DNA of 64,000 bases from Streptomyces albospinus (GCF_014648695.1 NZ_BMRP01000005.1:171226-235225); one strand, 5' to 3'. Positions 42,665 to 52,051 are shown, counted from the first letter of the stretch. The notes: generated by a model not told the origin, from the sequence alone. Numbers and translations are program-made.

Positions 42665-43608
42665 GGGAGCAGGCCGGCGCGCTTCCGCATCAGCAGGACG
42701 GTGACGGCCATCGCGAGGGCGAACAGCACGAGGGAGAGCGCGCAGGCCGCGCCGGTGTTGAAGTTCTGGAAGCCGAGCGAGTAGACGAGCTGTGGGACGG
42801 TGAGCGTGGAGTGGTCCGGGTAGCCGGGCTGGATGACGGTGCCGGGCCCGATGGAGACACCGGAGGCGAGCTTTCCGGCGACCAGTGCCTGGGTGTAGTA
42901 CTGCATGGTCTGGACGACGCCGGTGACCACCGCGAACAGCACGATCGGGGTGATCGACGGCCAGGTGACGTAGCGGAACTTCCCCCAGGCGCCCGCCCCG
43001 TCCAGCTCGGCGGCTTCGTACTGCTCCTTCGGTACGTCGAGCAGCGCCGCCATGAAGATCACCATCAGGTCGCCGATGCCCCACAGGGACAGCAGGACGA
43101 GCGACGGCTTGGCCCAGTGGGGGTCGTTGAACCACGAGGGGGCGGGGATGCCGACCGCGCCGAGAATGCCGTTGACCGGGCCGGTCGCCGGGTTGAGCAG
43201 GAAGACGAAGGCGACGGTGGCGGCGACCGGGGGCGCCAGGTAGGGCAGGTAGAACGCGGTGCGGAAGAAGCCCGCGCCCGACGTGATCCTGGTGACGAGC
43301 AGGCCGATGCCCAGTCCGAAGACCACCCGCAGTGCCACCATCACCACGACCAGCCACAGCGTGTTCCACAGCGCCGGACCGAACAGCGGCATCTGGGTCA
43401 GGACGTAGGTCCAGTTCCGCAGGCCCACGAATTCGGGCCGTTCGATCTGGTTGTAGTGCAGGAACGAGAAATAGACGGTGGCGATCAGCGGATATCCGAA
43501 GAAGACCGAGAAGCCGATGAGCCAGGGGGAGAGGAATCCCAGAATGCGCAGTCGTTCGCGGGTGCGTTTGCGGCGCAGCGCGGGCGCGCCGGTCGTGGTG
43601 GCTGCCAT
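42652..43608 (-). CDS. ABC sugar permease (MalF-like)
   Basis: This 318-residue CUT1 permease has six membrane helices, beginning with a basic N-terminus and the first helix in LSPWLIGFSVFFGYPLIATV. The EAA loop is EQYEAAELDGAGAWGKFRYV. The C-terminus LLMRKRAGLLPAED ends inside the 21-nt repeat. It lies 11 nt after the binding protein gene and pairs with the second permease. The ATG at 43608 gives a proper family N-terminus. Confidence 0.9.
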   Translation of the reverse strand: MAATTTGAPALRRKRTRERLRILGFLSPWLIGFSVFFGYPLIATVYFSFLHYNQIERPEFVGLRNWTYVLTQMPLFGPALWNTLWLVVVMVALRVVFGLGIGLLVTRITSGAGFFRTAFYLPYLAPPVAATVAFVFLLNPATGPVNGILGAVGIPAPSWFNDPHWAKPSLVLLSLWGIGDLMVIFMAALLDVPKEQYEAAELDGAGAWGKFRYVTWPSITPIVLFAVVTGVVQTMQYYTQALVAGKLASGVSIGPGTVIQPGYPDHSTLTVPQLVYSLGFQNFNTGAACALSLVLFALAMAVTVLLMRKRAGLLPAED

Positions 43609-43619
43609 GGGGCGCTCCG

Positions 43620-44960
43620 TCAGTTCTCGGACTGGAGGGTGTCGGCGTCGATCTGTGCGTCGAGTCCGCGGAGTCCCGCATCGAGGTCGCGGACCTTTCC
43701 GGCTTCGACGTCGTAACCGAAGTCCTGGAGCGCGGTGACGTATTGGGCGCCGTTGATGGATGGCGGCAGTGCGGTGCTGTGCGGATGCGCGGCGATGCCG
43801 AGGAAGGTGCGGAAGGTCGGATCGGCGTCGAGTTTCGGGGAGGTGAGGGCGGCGTTGGTCGACGGGACGTTGTGGAGGGCGTTGGCGAAGGCGACGACCT
43901 GGTCGGTGTCGACGGTCAGGAATTTCACCAGTTCCCAGGCGGCGTTCTGGTGCCGGCTGCTGTGGGCGATGCCGGCGACCGTGCCGGTGAGACAGCCGCG
44001 GCCGTAGGTGTCGGCCCGGTCGTCCGGTACGGGCATCGGCGCGGTGCCCCAGGCGAAGGGCGCAGGGGCTTTCCGCAGCAGGAGGCCGCGCCATTCGCCG
44101 TCCATGTGCATGGCCAATTTCCCGGTCAGGAAGGCGTTCTGGGAGGACATCTCGTCGCCGAAGGTGGTGCGGAACCTCTCCGTCGGGCCGTAGCCGCCCT
44201 GGGCGTCGATCAGTTCCCGCTGGGTGGTGAAGAAGTCCTTGGTCGCCGGGTCCTTCGCCAGCTGCGCCTTGCCGTTCCGGTCGAAATAGGTGGGGCCCCA
44301 CTGGGCGAACAGCCGGTCCGGACTGTTCTGGTAGAGCCTGAAGTTGGGCATGAATCCGAGCTGCCGGTAGGTGCCGTCCGTTGTGCGCCGGGTGAGTTCG
44401 ACGGCGTCCTTTTTCAGTTCGGACATGGTGTGCGGGGGGCGGCTGATGCCGGCTTTTTCGAAGGCGTCCTTGTTGTAGTAGAGCCCGTAGGTGTCGGCGA
44501 GCAGCGGTAGGGCGCACTGCTTTCCGCGGTACTGGGTGTAGGCGAGGAGGGGCTTGGGGAAGACCTTCTCCTTCACCACTCCGGTCTTCTTCAGGAAGGG
44601 GTCGAGGTCCGCCCACATCCCGGAGGAGCAGTACTGGCCCACGTTGTTGGTGGTGAACGACGAGACGACGTCGGGTGCGTCGCCGCCGCCGGCCCGCAGC
44701 GCCTGGTTCATGGTGTCGTCGGTGACGTTTCCGGTCGCCCGGACTCTGATGTGGGGGTGCAGTCTCTCGAAGCGGGCGATGCTGTCGTCGATGGCCTTCA
44801 CCTCGTCCGGGGTGGACCAGCCGTGCCAGAAGTTCAGGGTGACCGGCGCGGTGGGGTCGTCGCGGTCGCTGCCGACGGCGGGACGGGCGCAGCCCGACAG
44901 GAGCAGTCCGGCGCCGGCCAGTGCCGCCGGCAGGCAGGTACGCAGACGCGGGAGCAGCAT
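43620..44960 (-). CDS. Extracellular sugar-binding lipoprotein
   Basis: This 446-residue family 1 binding protein has a lipoprotein signal peptide with the lipobox LLLSGC (cysteine near residue 24). The mature part has FWHGWSTPDEVKAIDDSIARFE at its start and PLLADTYGLYYNKDAFEKAG, features of oligosaccharide-binding proteins. It delivers the sugar to the two permeases encoded next. The nature of the sugar is not clear; the amino-sugar kinase and GH4 suggest a beta-linked disaccharide. It is separated from the ROK gene by 85 nt and probably shares its promoter. Confidence 0.92.
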   Translation of the reverse strand: MLLPRLRTCLPAALAGAGLLLSGCARPAVGSDRDDPTAPVTLNFWHGWSTPDEVKAIDDSIARFERLHPHIRVRATGNVTDDTMNQALRAGGGDAPDVVSSFTTNNVGQYCSSGMWADLDPFLKKTGVVKEKVFPKPLLAYTQYRGKQCALPLLADTYGLYYNKDAFEKAGISRPPHTMSELKKDAVELTRRTTDGTYRQLGFMPNFRLYQNSPDRLFAQWGPTYFDRNGKAQLAKDPATKDFFTTQRELIDAQGGYGPTERFRTTFGDEMSSQNAFLTGKLAMHMDGEWRGLLLRKAPAPFAWGTAPMPVPDDRADTYGRGCLTGTVAGIAHSSRHQNAAWELVKFLTVDTDQVVAFANALHNVPSTNAALTSPKLDADPTFRTFLGIAAHPHSTALPPSINGAQYVTALQDFGYDVEAGKVRDLDAGLRGLDAQIDADTLQSEN

Positions 44961-45045
44961 GGCGCCATCCTTTGCGGCAGGAGAGTGCGGTGCGGTCGGT
45001 GCGGTAACGGCGGTGCGGCGGCGGCCGTCCGGTCGCGCGCGGCGC

Positions 45046-46233
45046 TCATGCGGTGTCGAACACCGCGTCGCGGGCCTCGGCGAGCGCCGTCAGGAGGGCG
45101 CCGGTGAGGATCGGGTTGCCTGCGATGTTGCTGATGCGCAGTTCCGGGCGGGGCAGTGCGAGTCCGGTGAACTCCTCCTCGACTCGGGCGCGCAGCGCCT
45201 CGCCGCCGGCCTGCGGAACCTCGCCGGAGAGCACCACCAGCTGCGGGTCGACGACCGCGACGACCGCCGCCAGTCCGGTCGCCAGCCGCCGCGCCACCTC
45301 CGCGCGGACGTCGTCCCGCGCCAGCGCCCCGGCGACGGTACGGACCCGCGACGCCCCGTATTCCCGGGCCAGTTCGATGACGTTCGGTGCGCCGACCAGC
45401 CGCTGGAAGCCGCCGCCGGCGTCCGGCCGGGCGGCACTGCGGTCGCCGCCCCGGGCCAGTGGGGCGCCCGGCAGCGGCATGTAGCCGATCTCGCCGGCGC
45501 CGCCGGTGGCGCCGCGCAGCAGCCGGCCGCCCAGCACGATCGCGGCGCCGACGCCCTCGTCGACCCACACCAGGACGAAGTCGTCGAAGTCCTGGGCGGT
45601 GCCGTCGTGTTGCTCGGCCACCGCGGCCAGGTTGACGTCGTTCTCGATGACGAGGGGGGTGCCGAGGACGGCGGTCAGCTCCTCCTTCAGGGTCCGCGAC
45701 TGCCAGCCGGGGAGGTGGGGGGCGTAGCGCAGCCGGCCGGTCTGCGGGTCGAGGGCGCCGGGCGTGCCGATGACCGTGCCGTGCAGTTGCCCGCGGTCGA
45801 GTCCGGCCGCCTCCAGCGCCCCGTCGACGGCCTCGGCCACCAGCCGGGCGGTGCGGTGCGGGGTGCCCTCGGCGACCGCGTCGGTGCCGACGCGGGCCTC
45901 GCCGAGGACCCGGCCGGTGATGTCCGCGACGGCGGCGGTGATGCCGAGCTGGTCGACGGCGAGCGCGGCGACGTGCGCGGCGAGCGGATTGACCTCGTAC
46001 AGCTGGGCGTTGGGGCCCGGCCGGCCGGTGACGTTCCCGGTCGTGCGCACCAGTCCGGCGGCGGTCAGGCGCGCCAGGAGTTGGGAGGCGGTCGGCTTCG
46101 ACAGTCCGGTCAGCTCGCCGATCCGGGTGCGGGTCAGCGGCCCCTGGGACACCAGCAGGTCCAGCGCGGCCCGGTCGTTCATCGCCCGGAGTACCCGCGG
46201 TGTGCCCGGAGTTCCCTGCCCTGCTGCGGCCAT
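45046..46233 (-). CDS. ROK-family transcriptional repressor
   Basis: This 395-residue regulator has an N-terminal winged helix (ALDLLVSQGPLTRTRIGELTGLSKPTASQLL, read here as two helices) and a C-terminal ROK sugar-kinase-like domain with a VIGTPGALD motif. The kinase fold lacks the usual zinc cluster CxCGxxGC (it reads ARGGDRSAARPDAG), so it probably binds a sugar without phosphorylating it. It probably represses the operon through the dyad just upstream. ATG at 46233 was preferred over the 46272 reading. Confidence 0.9.
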   Translation of the reverse strand: MAAAGQGTPGTPRVLRAMNDRAALDLLVSQGPLTRTRIGELTGLSKPTASQLLARLTAAGLVRTTGNVTGRPGPNAQLYEVNPLAAHVAALAVDQLGITAAVADITGRVLGEARVGTDAVAEGTPHRTARLVAEAVDGALEAAGLDRGQLHGTVIGTPGALDPQTGRLRYAPHLPGWQSRTLKEELTAVLGTPLVIENDVNLAAVAEQHDGTAQDFDDFVLVWVDEGVGAAIVLGGRLLRGATGGAGEIGYMPLPGAPLARGGDRSAARPDAGGGFQRLVGAPNVIELAREYGASRVRTVAGALARDDVRAEVARRLATGLAAVVAVVDPQLVVLSGEVPQAGGEALRARVEEEFTGLALPRPELRISNIAGNPILTGALLTALAEARDAVFDTA

Positions 46234-46254
46234 GGTTGCTGCCCACCCCGTGTC

Positions 46255-46290
46255 TGTTAGGAAACCTTCCAATTTCTGGAAGGGAAGGTA
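46255..46290. promoter_or_regulatory. Likely ROK operator upstream of the sugar operon
   Basis: Perfect dyad CCTTCC-N7-GGAAGG at 46265-46283 lies 32 nt before the ROK start, next to GTTAGGAAACCTTCC, the TTAGGAAA-type half-site usual for ROK repressors. Such sites bind the encoded repressor. Confidence 0.65.
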
Positions 46291-46417
46291 GGCCGCGCAT
46301 CAGGGGCGCGTCAATGGTTTCGGCGGCGGATTCGTCCGCCGCGCGGCGCGCACGCGGTGCCGTGCGCGGCGCGGCTCGGCGCGGGCAACGGGCGCCGTAC
46401 GGGCCGGACATGGCGAA

Positions 46418-46449
46418 GGGGGCGCCCGGTGGTCGGCCGGTACGCCCCC
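46418..46449 (-). terminator. Terminator after the small secreted protein gene
   Basis: GGGGGCG and CGCCCCC form a 7-bp stem, with an inner CCGG/CCGG extension, about 90 nt past the stop on the minus strand. Confidence 0.55.
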
Positions 46450-46537
46450 TCTTCCCCCTTGAAGGGATCCCCCTGTCCCTCCTGGGGCCGGATTCCCCCG
46501 TAGCCGCCCGGCCCCCGTTCACGGCGGTCTAACGGTG

Positions 46538-46870
46538 CTAGCCCTCCTGCCAGTTGACGCTGCCGACGCCGGTGCCGCCGTCGCAGGTGGCCTCGGAGTG
46601 GTCGCGGGCGCCCGGGTTGAGGGTCCGCCACGGGCCGGTCTGGTCGGGCCACCAGCCGCAGACCACGGTCACCCGGAAGGCGATGGTGCGGTTGGTGTTG
46701 TTGGTGCAGTCCGCGGTGCCCCGGCGGCCGTCGGTGTTCGTGGTGCAGGTGAGGTCGTTCTGGATCCGGGCGGACGCGGAAGCGGGGGCGGCGGCCGTCA
46801 GGGCCGCGGCTCCGCCGAGCATCAGTACCGAGGCGACGGCCCCCGTGGCCACGCGATTGCGGATGGTCAT
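46538..46870 (-). CDS. Small secreted cysteine-containing protein
   Basis: This 110-residue protein has a clear signal peptide (basic start, hydrophobic VASVLMLGGAAALTAAAPA, cleavage near ASA). The mature part is about 75 residues with four cysteines (TCTTNTD, ADC, VVCGWW and EATC), which probably form two disulphides, and a beta-rich look. I recognise no family. It does not have the WRY motif of tendamistat-type amylase inhibitors. It is flanked by terminators on both sides, so it is monocistronic. Confidence 0.75.
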   Translation of the reverse strand: MTIRNRVATGAVASVLMLGGAAALTAAAPASASARIQNDLTCTTNTDGRRGTADCTNNTNRTIAFRVTVVCGWWPDQTGPWRTLNPGARDHSEATCDGGTGVGSVNWQEG

Positions 46871-46976
46871 CCGTGCATCTCCTTCTCCGTCGTGCGCACC
46901 GGCCGCGCGGGTCGTCCCGTGCGGACCGGCGGTGCTGACATCCGGCACACGATGCGGGGGAGCGCTCCGTATGACA

Positions 46977-47008
46977 GAGGAGGGTGTGACGTGCGTCACA
47001 CCCTCCTC
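46977..47008 (-). terminator. 14-bp terminator after the MscS gene
   Basis: GAGGAGGGTGTGAC and GTCACACCCTCCTC pair perfectly around GTGC. It begins 15 nt after the MscS stop codon on the minus strand. Confidence 0.88.
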
Positions 47009-47022
47009 TGTGTCGTGCCGGA

Positions 47023-48108
47023 CTACTTCTCCAGCTGCGGCGGCGGGATCGGGTTCGACCTCTGCGACTGCGGGGACGTCGGGTTGCCGAGGGCCGAGGG
47101 GGCGGTCATCCCGGCGGTCGGGTCGGCCGGCGCCGCGCCGTCCTCCGTGGCGGCCGGGCGCGGCGCGAGGTGGATGCCGGCCGCGTCCAGCGCCTGCTTG
47201 ATGCGCCAGCGCAGCTCGCGCTCCACACCGGCGGACTTGCCGGGCATGGTCTTGGCCGTGACGCCGATGGTGACGGTCTCCAGCGAGACCTCGCGCAGGC
47301 CGAGCACCTCCACCGGCTCCCACAGCTGCTCGTTCCAGGGCTCGGCCTTGGACATCTCCTCACCGGCGTCGGTGATCGCCGCGCGGGCCCGCTCCAGGTC
47401 CTGGTCGGCGGCTATCAGCACGTCGACGCTGGCGGTGGACCAGCCCTGGCTGAGGTTGCCGATCCGCTTGACCTCGCCGTTGCGGATGTACCAGATCGCG
47501 CCGTTGGCGCCGCGCAGCTTGGTGACCCGCAGGCCGACCTCGATGACCGTACCGGTGGCCACACCCGCGTCGATCTCGTCGCCGACGCCGTACTGGTCCT
47601 CCAGGATCATGAAGACGCCCGACAGGAAGTCGGTGACGAGGTTGCGGGCGCCGAAACCGATCGCGACACCGGCCACCCCCGCGCTGGCCAGCAGCGGGGC
47701 CAGGTTTATCTGGAGCACGGAGAGCACGGTCAGCGCCGCCGTGCCCATGATCACGAAGGACGCGACGCTGCGCAGCACCGAGCCGATGGCCTCGGAGCGC
47801 TGCCGCCGCCGCTCGGCGTTGACCAGCAGCCCGCCCAGCGCGGTGCCCTGGGCGGCGGCAGCGGTGCGGTTCATCCGCTCGATGAGCTTGGTGATGGTGC
47901 GGCGGATCACATGCCGCAGGACCACCGCGATGACGAGGATCAGCACGATCTGCAAGGCGGACGTGAGCCACGTCCCCCAGTTCGCCTGCACCCAGCCGGC
48001 GGCGTTGGTGGCCTTCTGGGTGGCCTCGTCGAGGGAGGTCGGACCGGTTGAGCCGGACGCGGCGGTGCGCAGCGGCGCGGCGGCGGCCGACGGAGCGGAC
48101 CAGTACAC
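47023..48108 (-). CDS. MscS-family mechanosensitive ion channel
   Basis: This 361-residue membrane protein has three hydrophobic segments: LTSALQIVLILVIAVVLRHV, then VASFVIMGTAALTVLSVLQI, and the pore-lining LLASAGVAGVAIGFGARNLV. A beta-domain with FSGV-like FLSGVFMILEDQYGVGDEI and an alpha/beta C-terminus follow, then a Pro-rich tail. It releases solutes on hypo-osmotic shock. The GTG start at 48108 has GGAAGG upstream. The pore helix is complete, so it should be functional. Confidence 0.94.
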   Translation of the reverse strand: MYWSAPSAAAAPLRTAASGSTGPTSLDEATQKATNAAGWVQANWGTWLTSALQIVLILVIAVVLRHVIRRTITKLIERMNRTAAAAQGTALGGLLVNAERRRQRSEAIGSVLRSVASFVIMGTAALTVLSVLQINLAPLLASAGVAGVAIGFGARNLVTDFLSGVFMILEDQYGVGDEIDAGVATGTVIEVGLRVTKLRGANGAIWYIRNGEVKRIGNLSQGWSTASVDVLIAADQDLERARAAITDAGEEMSKAEPWNEQLWEPVEVLGLREVSLETVTIGVTAKTMPGKSAGVERELRWRIKQALDAAGIHLAPRPAATEDGAAPADPTAGMTAPSALGNPTSPQSQRSNPIPPPQLEK

Positions 48109-48396
48109 AGCGGAACCTTCCGTGAGGGACAGCAGGCCCGGCCGCGGTGGGACCCGAGAAGCCGAGCAGATCTACCACACTAACGGGGCAACGAGGGCAG
48201 ACCGCGCCTGTGTTCGATCAAGGCGGCCCCGGAACGCCCGGAAAGAGCCGGATCCGGCGGGATCTGCGCCGGTGTGGTGGAAAACACCTCCGGCCCGTTA
48301 CCCGGTCATGGTGGCGCTCCGACCAGGCACCGGGGGACACTGTGGGGAGATCGTCCCGGCGCGAGCCACGCGCCGCCGGCGTACAAGGAGGCACCC

Positions 48397-48933
48397 GTGC
48401 CGCATGTCCTGGTCCTCAACGCGTCGTACGAGCCGCTCGGCGTCGTACCGCTCCGCCGCGCGCTCATCCTCGTCCTCAATGAGAAGGCCGTCAGCCTTGA
48501 GGAGTCCGGCGCCCTGATGCACAGCGCGACCCATGTCATACCGGCTCCGAGCGTCGTCCGCTTGAAGCGGTTTGTGAGAGTGCCCTTTCGTGGCCCCGTT
48601 CCGCTGACCCGCCGGGCGCTGTTCGCGCGTGACGGCGGGCGCTGTATGTACTGCGGTGGCGTCGCAACCAGCGTCGACCACGTCATCCCGCGCAGTCGCG
48701 GCGGCCAGCACACCTGGGAGAACGTCGTCGCCGCCTGCCGGCGGTGCAACCATGTCAAGGCCGACCGCCATGTCGCCGAGATCGGCTGGCGGCTGCGCCA
48801 TCAGCCCGCCCCGCCGTCAGGACTGGCGTGGCGGATCATCGGCACGGGCCATAGGGACCCGCGCTGGCTGCCTTACTTGCAGCCGTACGGCGCGGATGAC
48901 GCCTTGGCCCGGATCGATGCCGTATCGGCGTAG
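48397..48933 (+). CDS. HNH endonuclease-domain protein
   Basis: This 178-residue protein has an HNH nuclease domain with zinc-binding CMYCG and CRRCN motifs and the catalytic segment SVDHVIPRSRGGQHTWENVV. The N-terminus HVLVLNASYEPLGVVPLRRA is a conserved actinobacterial module. A homologue occurs at a similar core position in many Streptomyces, so it is housekeeping rather than mobile, although its DNA target is unknown. GTG at 48397 has AAGGAGG 5 nt upstream. It is convergent with the GH84 gene across a terminator. Confidence 0.92.
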   Translation: MPHVLVLNASYEPLGVVPLRRALILVLNEKAVSLEESGALMHSATHVIPAPSVVRLKRFVRVPFRGPVPLTRRALFARDGGRCMYCGGVATSVDHVIPRSRGGQHTWENVVAACRRCNHVKADRHVAEIGWRLRHQPAPPSGLAWRIIGTGHRDPRWLPYLQPYGADDALARIDAVSA

Positions 48934-48946
48934 ATCCGGGTTTTGT

Positions 48947-48977
48947 CGTGGCGGGGGCTTCTGCGGCCCCCGCCACG
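48947..48977. terminator. Bidirectional hairpin between the HNH and GH84 genes
   Basis: CGTGGCGGGGGC and GCCCCCGCCACG form a 12-bp stem with a 7-nt loop, 14 nt after the HNH stop and before the convergent GH84 gene end. Confidence 0.88.
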
Positions 48978-49021
48978 GCGTTTCCGCGGCACGGCGGTTC
49001 CCCAGCGCCCCGGGACGGCGC

Positions 49022-52000
49022 TCAGCCGCCCGGCGTCACCGCGTACGCCTCCACCTCCCACAGCGAGTACCCGAACCGGGTGGCCCGCTTGTCCCCCTGG
49101 ACGCGGACGAAGCGGGCGTCCTTCGCGTCCATCCGGATCGCCTCCCGGCCCCCCTTGCCGTCGCGGACCGTGGCGGCGGTGCGCCAGACGCGGCCGTCGG
49201 ATGAGACCTGGATGCGATAGGCGGCGGCGTAGGCGTCCTGCCAGTTGAGGACGACCAGGCCGAGCCGGGTGGGGCGGGGGAGCGCGAACTGGAGCCAGGC
49301 GCCGTCCTCGGCGGGGGAGGACCAGCGGGTCTTCGGGTCGCCGTCGGTGGCGGCGGACGCCGGGAAGTCGTCGGTCTCGTCGCCGGACGAGGTGGTGTCC
49401 GCGCCGCGCGCCAGATCGGGGCCGCCGGTCGGCGGGAAGACGCGGACCGTCAGATGCTGCTCCTGGCCCGCGAAGCCCACGACGATGTCGTACGTCCCGG
49501 ACGGCGCGTCCTTCGGGATGTCCACCGCCAGCGGGACGGTGGCGGTGCCGCCGCGGGGCGCGGTGAGCTCCTTCGGCGCGTGGACGGTGAAGCCCTTGGG
49601 GGCCTTGACCGTGAGCGTGTCGTGGACATCGGCCGGGCGGCGGGAGAAGACCCGCGCGTCCACCGTGGCGCTGCCGCCGGTCTCCGCGTCGGTCTCCTTG
49701 CGGGACAGCTCCAGACCGGCCCGCGGGGTGTCGTCGAACCACGGCGTGAGCGCGTGCACGGACGGCGCCTGTGCGCCCTTCGCCCAGGTCATCCGTACCG
49801 CGTCGGCCCGCAGCCCGGCCGTCGGCGACTCGGTCCAGCCGGTCGCCGAGAGCTGCCCGAGCCGCTGCCAGCCGCTGCCGGGCACATGCGCCTCCAGGGA
49901 GACCGCGCCCGCGGTCGGCCCCGGCTCGGTCAGCGCGGTCACCGCGGCCAGTGGCCGGGCCCGCGGGAAGGGCACCGTCAGCGACGCCGGGTCGGCGCCC
50001 CGCGCCGGCCGCGGGACGGCGTTCCGGGCGCCGGTCCAGGCGTCCGCCTCGGCCATCGCCCGGTCCAGGAACGGCGAGAGCACCCCGGTGCCGACCGTCA
50101 CCGGGCTCTGCTTGATCTCCGTACGCAGCCGCAGCACCGCGCGCTGCGCCGACCAGGCCGCGTCCCCGTCGCCGTGCGCCTGCGCCAGCAGCGTGTCCAC
50201 GGCCTGCTCTCCGGCACTGCCGTAGCGCCCCAACTGCGTGGCCCACGGCCCGACTTCGGCCCGCAGATCGGAATTCAGGCCCTTCGGCACGGCGACCATC
50301 GTGCGGAACGCGGCCCGCAGCGCCGCGGCGGCCTCGGCGAAGTCGGGGTCGTCGCCTTCCCGGCCGCGGTTGATCGCCGCCTCGCGGGTCTTCCAGAACC
50401 GGTCGAGCAGCGGCCGGAGATACGCCGACTCGTCGCCGTCCAGCAGCGACGAGGAGGCGTTGCCGGCCAGCGCCCGCAGGGCCGTACGGGCGCCCTGGTC
50501 GGCGCCCGCGAGGTCGTCGATGGCGGCGTCCCAGGACTGCGCGGGGCGGTAGTCGCGCGGGTTCCAGGCATAGTCGGCGGCGGTGAACAGCGGGATCCGG
50601 GAGGCGACCGGCTGCTCCATGGCGTTGGCGAGCAGCGCCGCCGAGCCGGTCGCCACCGCCGGCTCGCGACCCGTGTACGGGCCCAGGAAGATCCGGTCCT
50701 GGGCGTAGTCGTTGACCGGGTAGTTGTCCATGGTGACCAGCGGATGGCCGAACGCCTGGCGGGCGGCGGACAGTTCACCGCCGGTGATGGTCCGCGGCAC
50801 CACCCCGACGCCCGTCCAGGCCACCTCCACATGGTCGTTGAGCGCCGCCGACAGCGCGCCCCGGTACGCCGTCGCGCCGTCCTGGTAGTACTCGGTCGGC
50901 ATCAGCGACAGCGGCGCGGCCTCCGGATGGCGCTCCGCGAGGTGCCGGGCCAGCGCGTTGGCGACCCCGGCCTGCGCCTTGGCGGCGGCCTGCGGGCCGG
51001 TGCCGAAGGTCTCCTCGTCGGCGCCGCAGTGCCACTCGCTGTAGCTGACGTCCTGGAACTGGAGCTGGAAGGCGCGCACCCCCAGCGCCCACATCGCGTC
51101 CACCTTGCGGCGCAGCGCCCGCAGATCCTCCGCGGAGGACAGGCACATCGCCTGGCCGGGGGCGACCGCCCAGGCCAGCGTCACGTGGTTGGCGCGGGCC
51201 CGCTCGGCGAGCGCCCGGAAGTCGGCCCGCTGCTCGGCCGGGTACGGGTCGCGCCACTGCGCCTGGCGGTAGGGGTCGTCGCCCGGCGCGTAGAGGTACT
51301 GGTTCTGCTTCGTACGGCCCATGAAGTCCAGCTGGGCGAGCCGCTGCGCCCGCGTCCACGGCTGCCCGTAGAACCCCTCGGTGGTGCCCCGGACCGCCGT
51401 CGCGGGCCAGTCCCGCACCGCCACCGAGGCCAGCTGCCGCCCTCCGTCGGGGCCGTCCGTCACCAACTGGCGCAGCGTCTGCGCGGCGTGGAAGAGGCCG
51501 TCCGTGCCGACCCCGTCCAGGGCGACGGTGTCCCGGCCGGATACCTGGCCGACGGCGAGCCGGTAGCCGCCGGGCGGCAGATCGCCGCGGGCGGGCACCC
51601 GCAGCGCCCGCAGCGCGCCGTCCGCCGGGGCGCCGCCGACGAGGAACACCGGCCCGCCCGCGGGCAGCGGGTCGCCGGGCGCCGCCTGCCGGACGGTGTG
51701 CACCCCGGCGTCCCGCAGCAGCCCGCGCAGCACGTCGAGGGCGTACGGGTCGGTGTCCGGCGCCGCCACCACGACGGCCTGCCCGCCGAGCGGTACGGCC
51801 GTGCCGAGCTGCCGGAGCGACTGGGGCCGCGGCCAGACGGCGGGCACCTGCCCGGCGCCGGCCGGCCGGTCCGGCTGGTCGGGCGTCCCGACGGAGGGGT
51901 CGGCGGGCGCCGCCTGGGCGCTCGGTACGCCGCCCAGCAGGCCCCCTATCACCGCCGCCGCCAGCGCGGTCGTCCCGGCCACCCGGGCCCGGGTGCCTCC

Positions 52001-52051
52001 CCGGCCCGTCGCTGTGGCCCTGCCGCCGCCCCAAACGCCCCGGACTCGCAC
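49022..52051 (-). CDS. Secreted GH84 beta-N-acetylglucosaminidase with C-terminal modules
   Basis: This 1009-residue secreted enzyme has a signal segment (GTTALAAAVIGGLLGGVPSAQA). A GH84 N-terminal domain (about 60-170) and the catalytic barrel (about 180-460, starting at VRGTTEGFYGQPWT) follow. A helical region comes next, then an NPCBM/alpha-galactosidase-like NEW3 domain and a final discoidin/F5-F8 carbohydrate-binding domain (ASAATDGDPKTRWSS to EVEAYAVTPGG). The catalytic motif reads QFQDVSYSEW, with Gln before the acid/base Asp. Known GH84 enzymes have two adjacent aspartates, so the first is replaced here. Start GTG 52051 has GAGGAGCGACG upstream. Confidence 0.88.
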   Translation of the reverse strand: MRVRGVWGGGRATATGRGGTRARVAGTTALAAAVIGGLLGGVPSAQAAPADPSVGTPDQPDRPAGAGQVPAVWPRPQSLRQLGTAVPLGGQAVVVAAPDTDPYALDVLRGLLRDAGVHTVRQAAPGDPLPAGGPVFLVGGAPADGALRALRVPARGDLPPGGYRLAVGQVSGRDTVALDGVGTDGLFHAAQTLRQLVTDGPDGGRQLASVAVRDWPATAVRGTTEGFYGQPWTRAQRLAQLDFMGRTKQNQYLYAPGDDPYRQAQWRDPYPAEQRADFRALAERARANHVTLAWAVAPGQAMCLSSAEDLRALRRKVDAMWALGVRAFQLQFQDVSYSEWHCGADEETFGTGPQAAAKAQAGVANALARHLAERHPEAAPLSLMPTEYYQDGATAYRGALSAALNDHVEVAWTGVGVVPRTITGGELSAARQAFGHPLVTMDNYPVNDYAQDRIFLGPYTGREPAVATGSAALLANAMEQPVASRIPLFTAADYAWNPRDYRPAQSWDAAIDDLAGADQGARTALRALAGNASSSLLDGDESAYLRPLLDRFWKTREAAINRGREGDDPDFAEAAAALRAAFRTMVAVPKGLNSDLRAEVGPWATQLGRYGSAGEQAVDTLLAQAHGDGDAAWSAQRAVLRLRTEIKQSPVTVGTGVLSPFLDRAMAEADAWTGARNAVPRPARGADPASLTVPFPRARPLAAVTALTEPGPTAGAVSLEAHVPGSGWQRLGQLSATGWTESPTAGLRADAVRMTWAKGAQAPSVHALTPWFDDTPRAGLELSRKETDAETGGSATVDARVFSRRPADVHDTLTVKAPKGFTVHAPKELTAPRGGTATVPLAVDIPKDAPSGTYDIVVGFAGQEQHLTVRVFPPTGGPDLARGADTTSSGDETDDFPASAATDGDPKTRWSSPAEDGAWLQFALPRPTRLGLVVLNWQDAYAAAYRIQVSSDGRVWRTAATVRDGKGGREAIRMDAKDARFVRVQGDKRATRFGYSLWEVEAYAVTPGG

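Noticed and set aside
44554..46260. 568-codon plus-strand frame over the ROK and binding-protein genes
   Set aside because: No family features or ribosome site; antisense to well-recognised genes.
46538..46870. Tendamistat-type amylase inhibitor
   Set aside because: Size and two disulphides fit loosely, but the WRY inhibitory motif and the family spacing of cysteines are absent.
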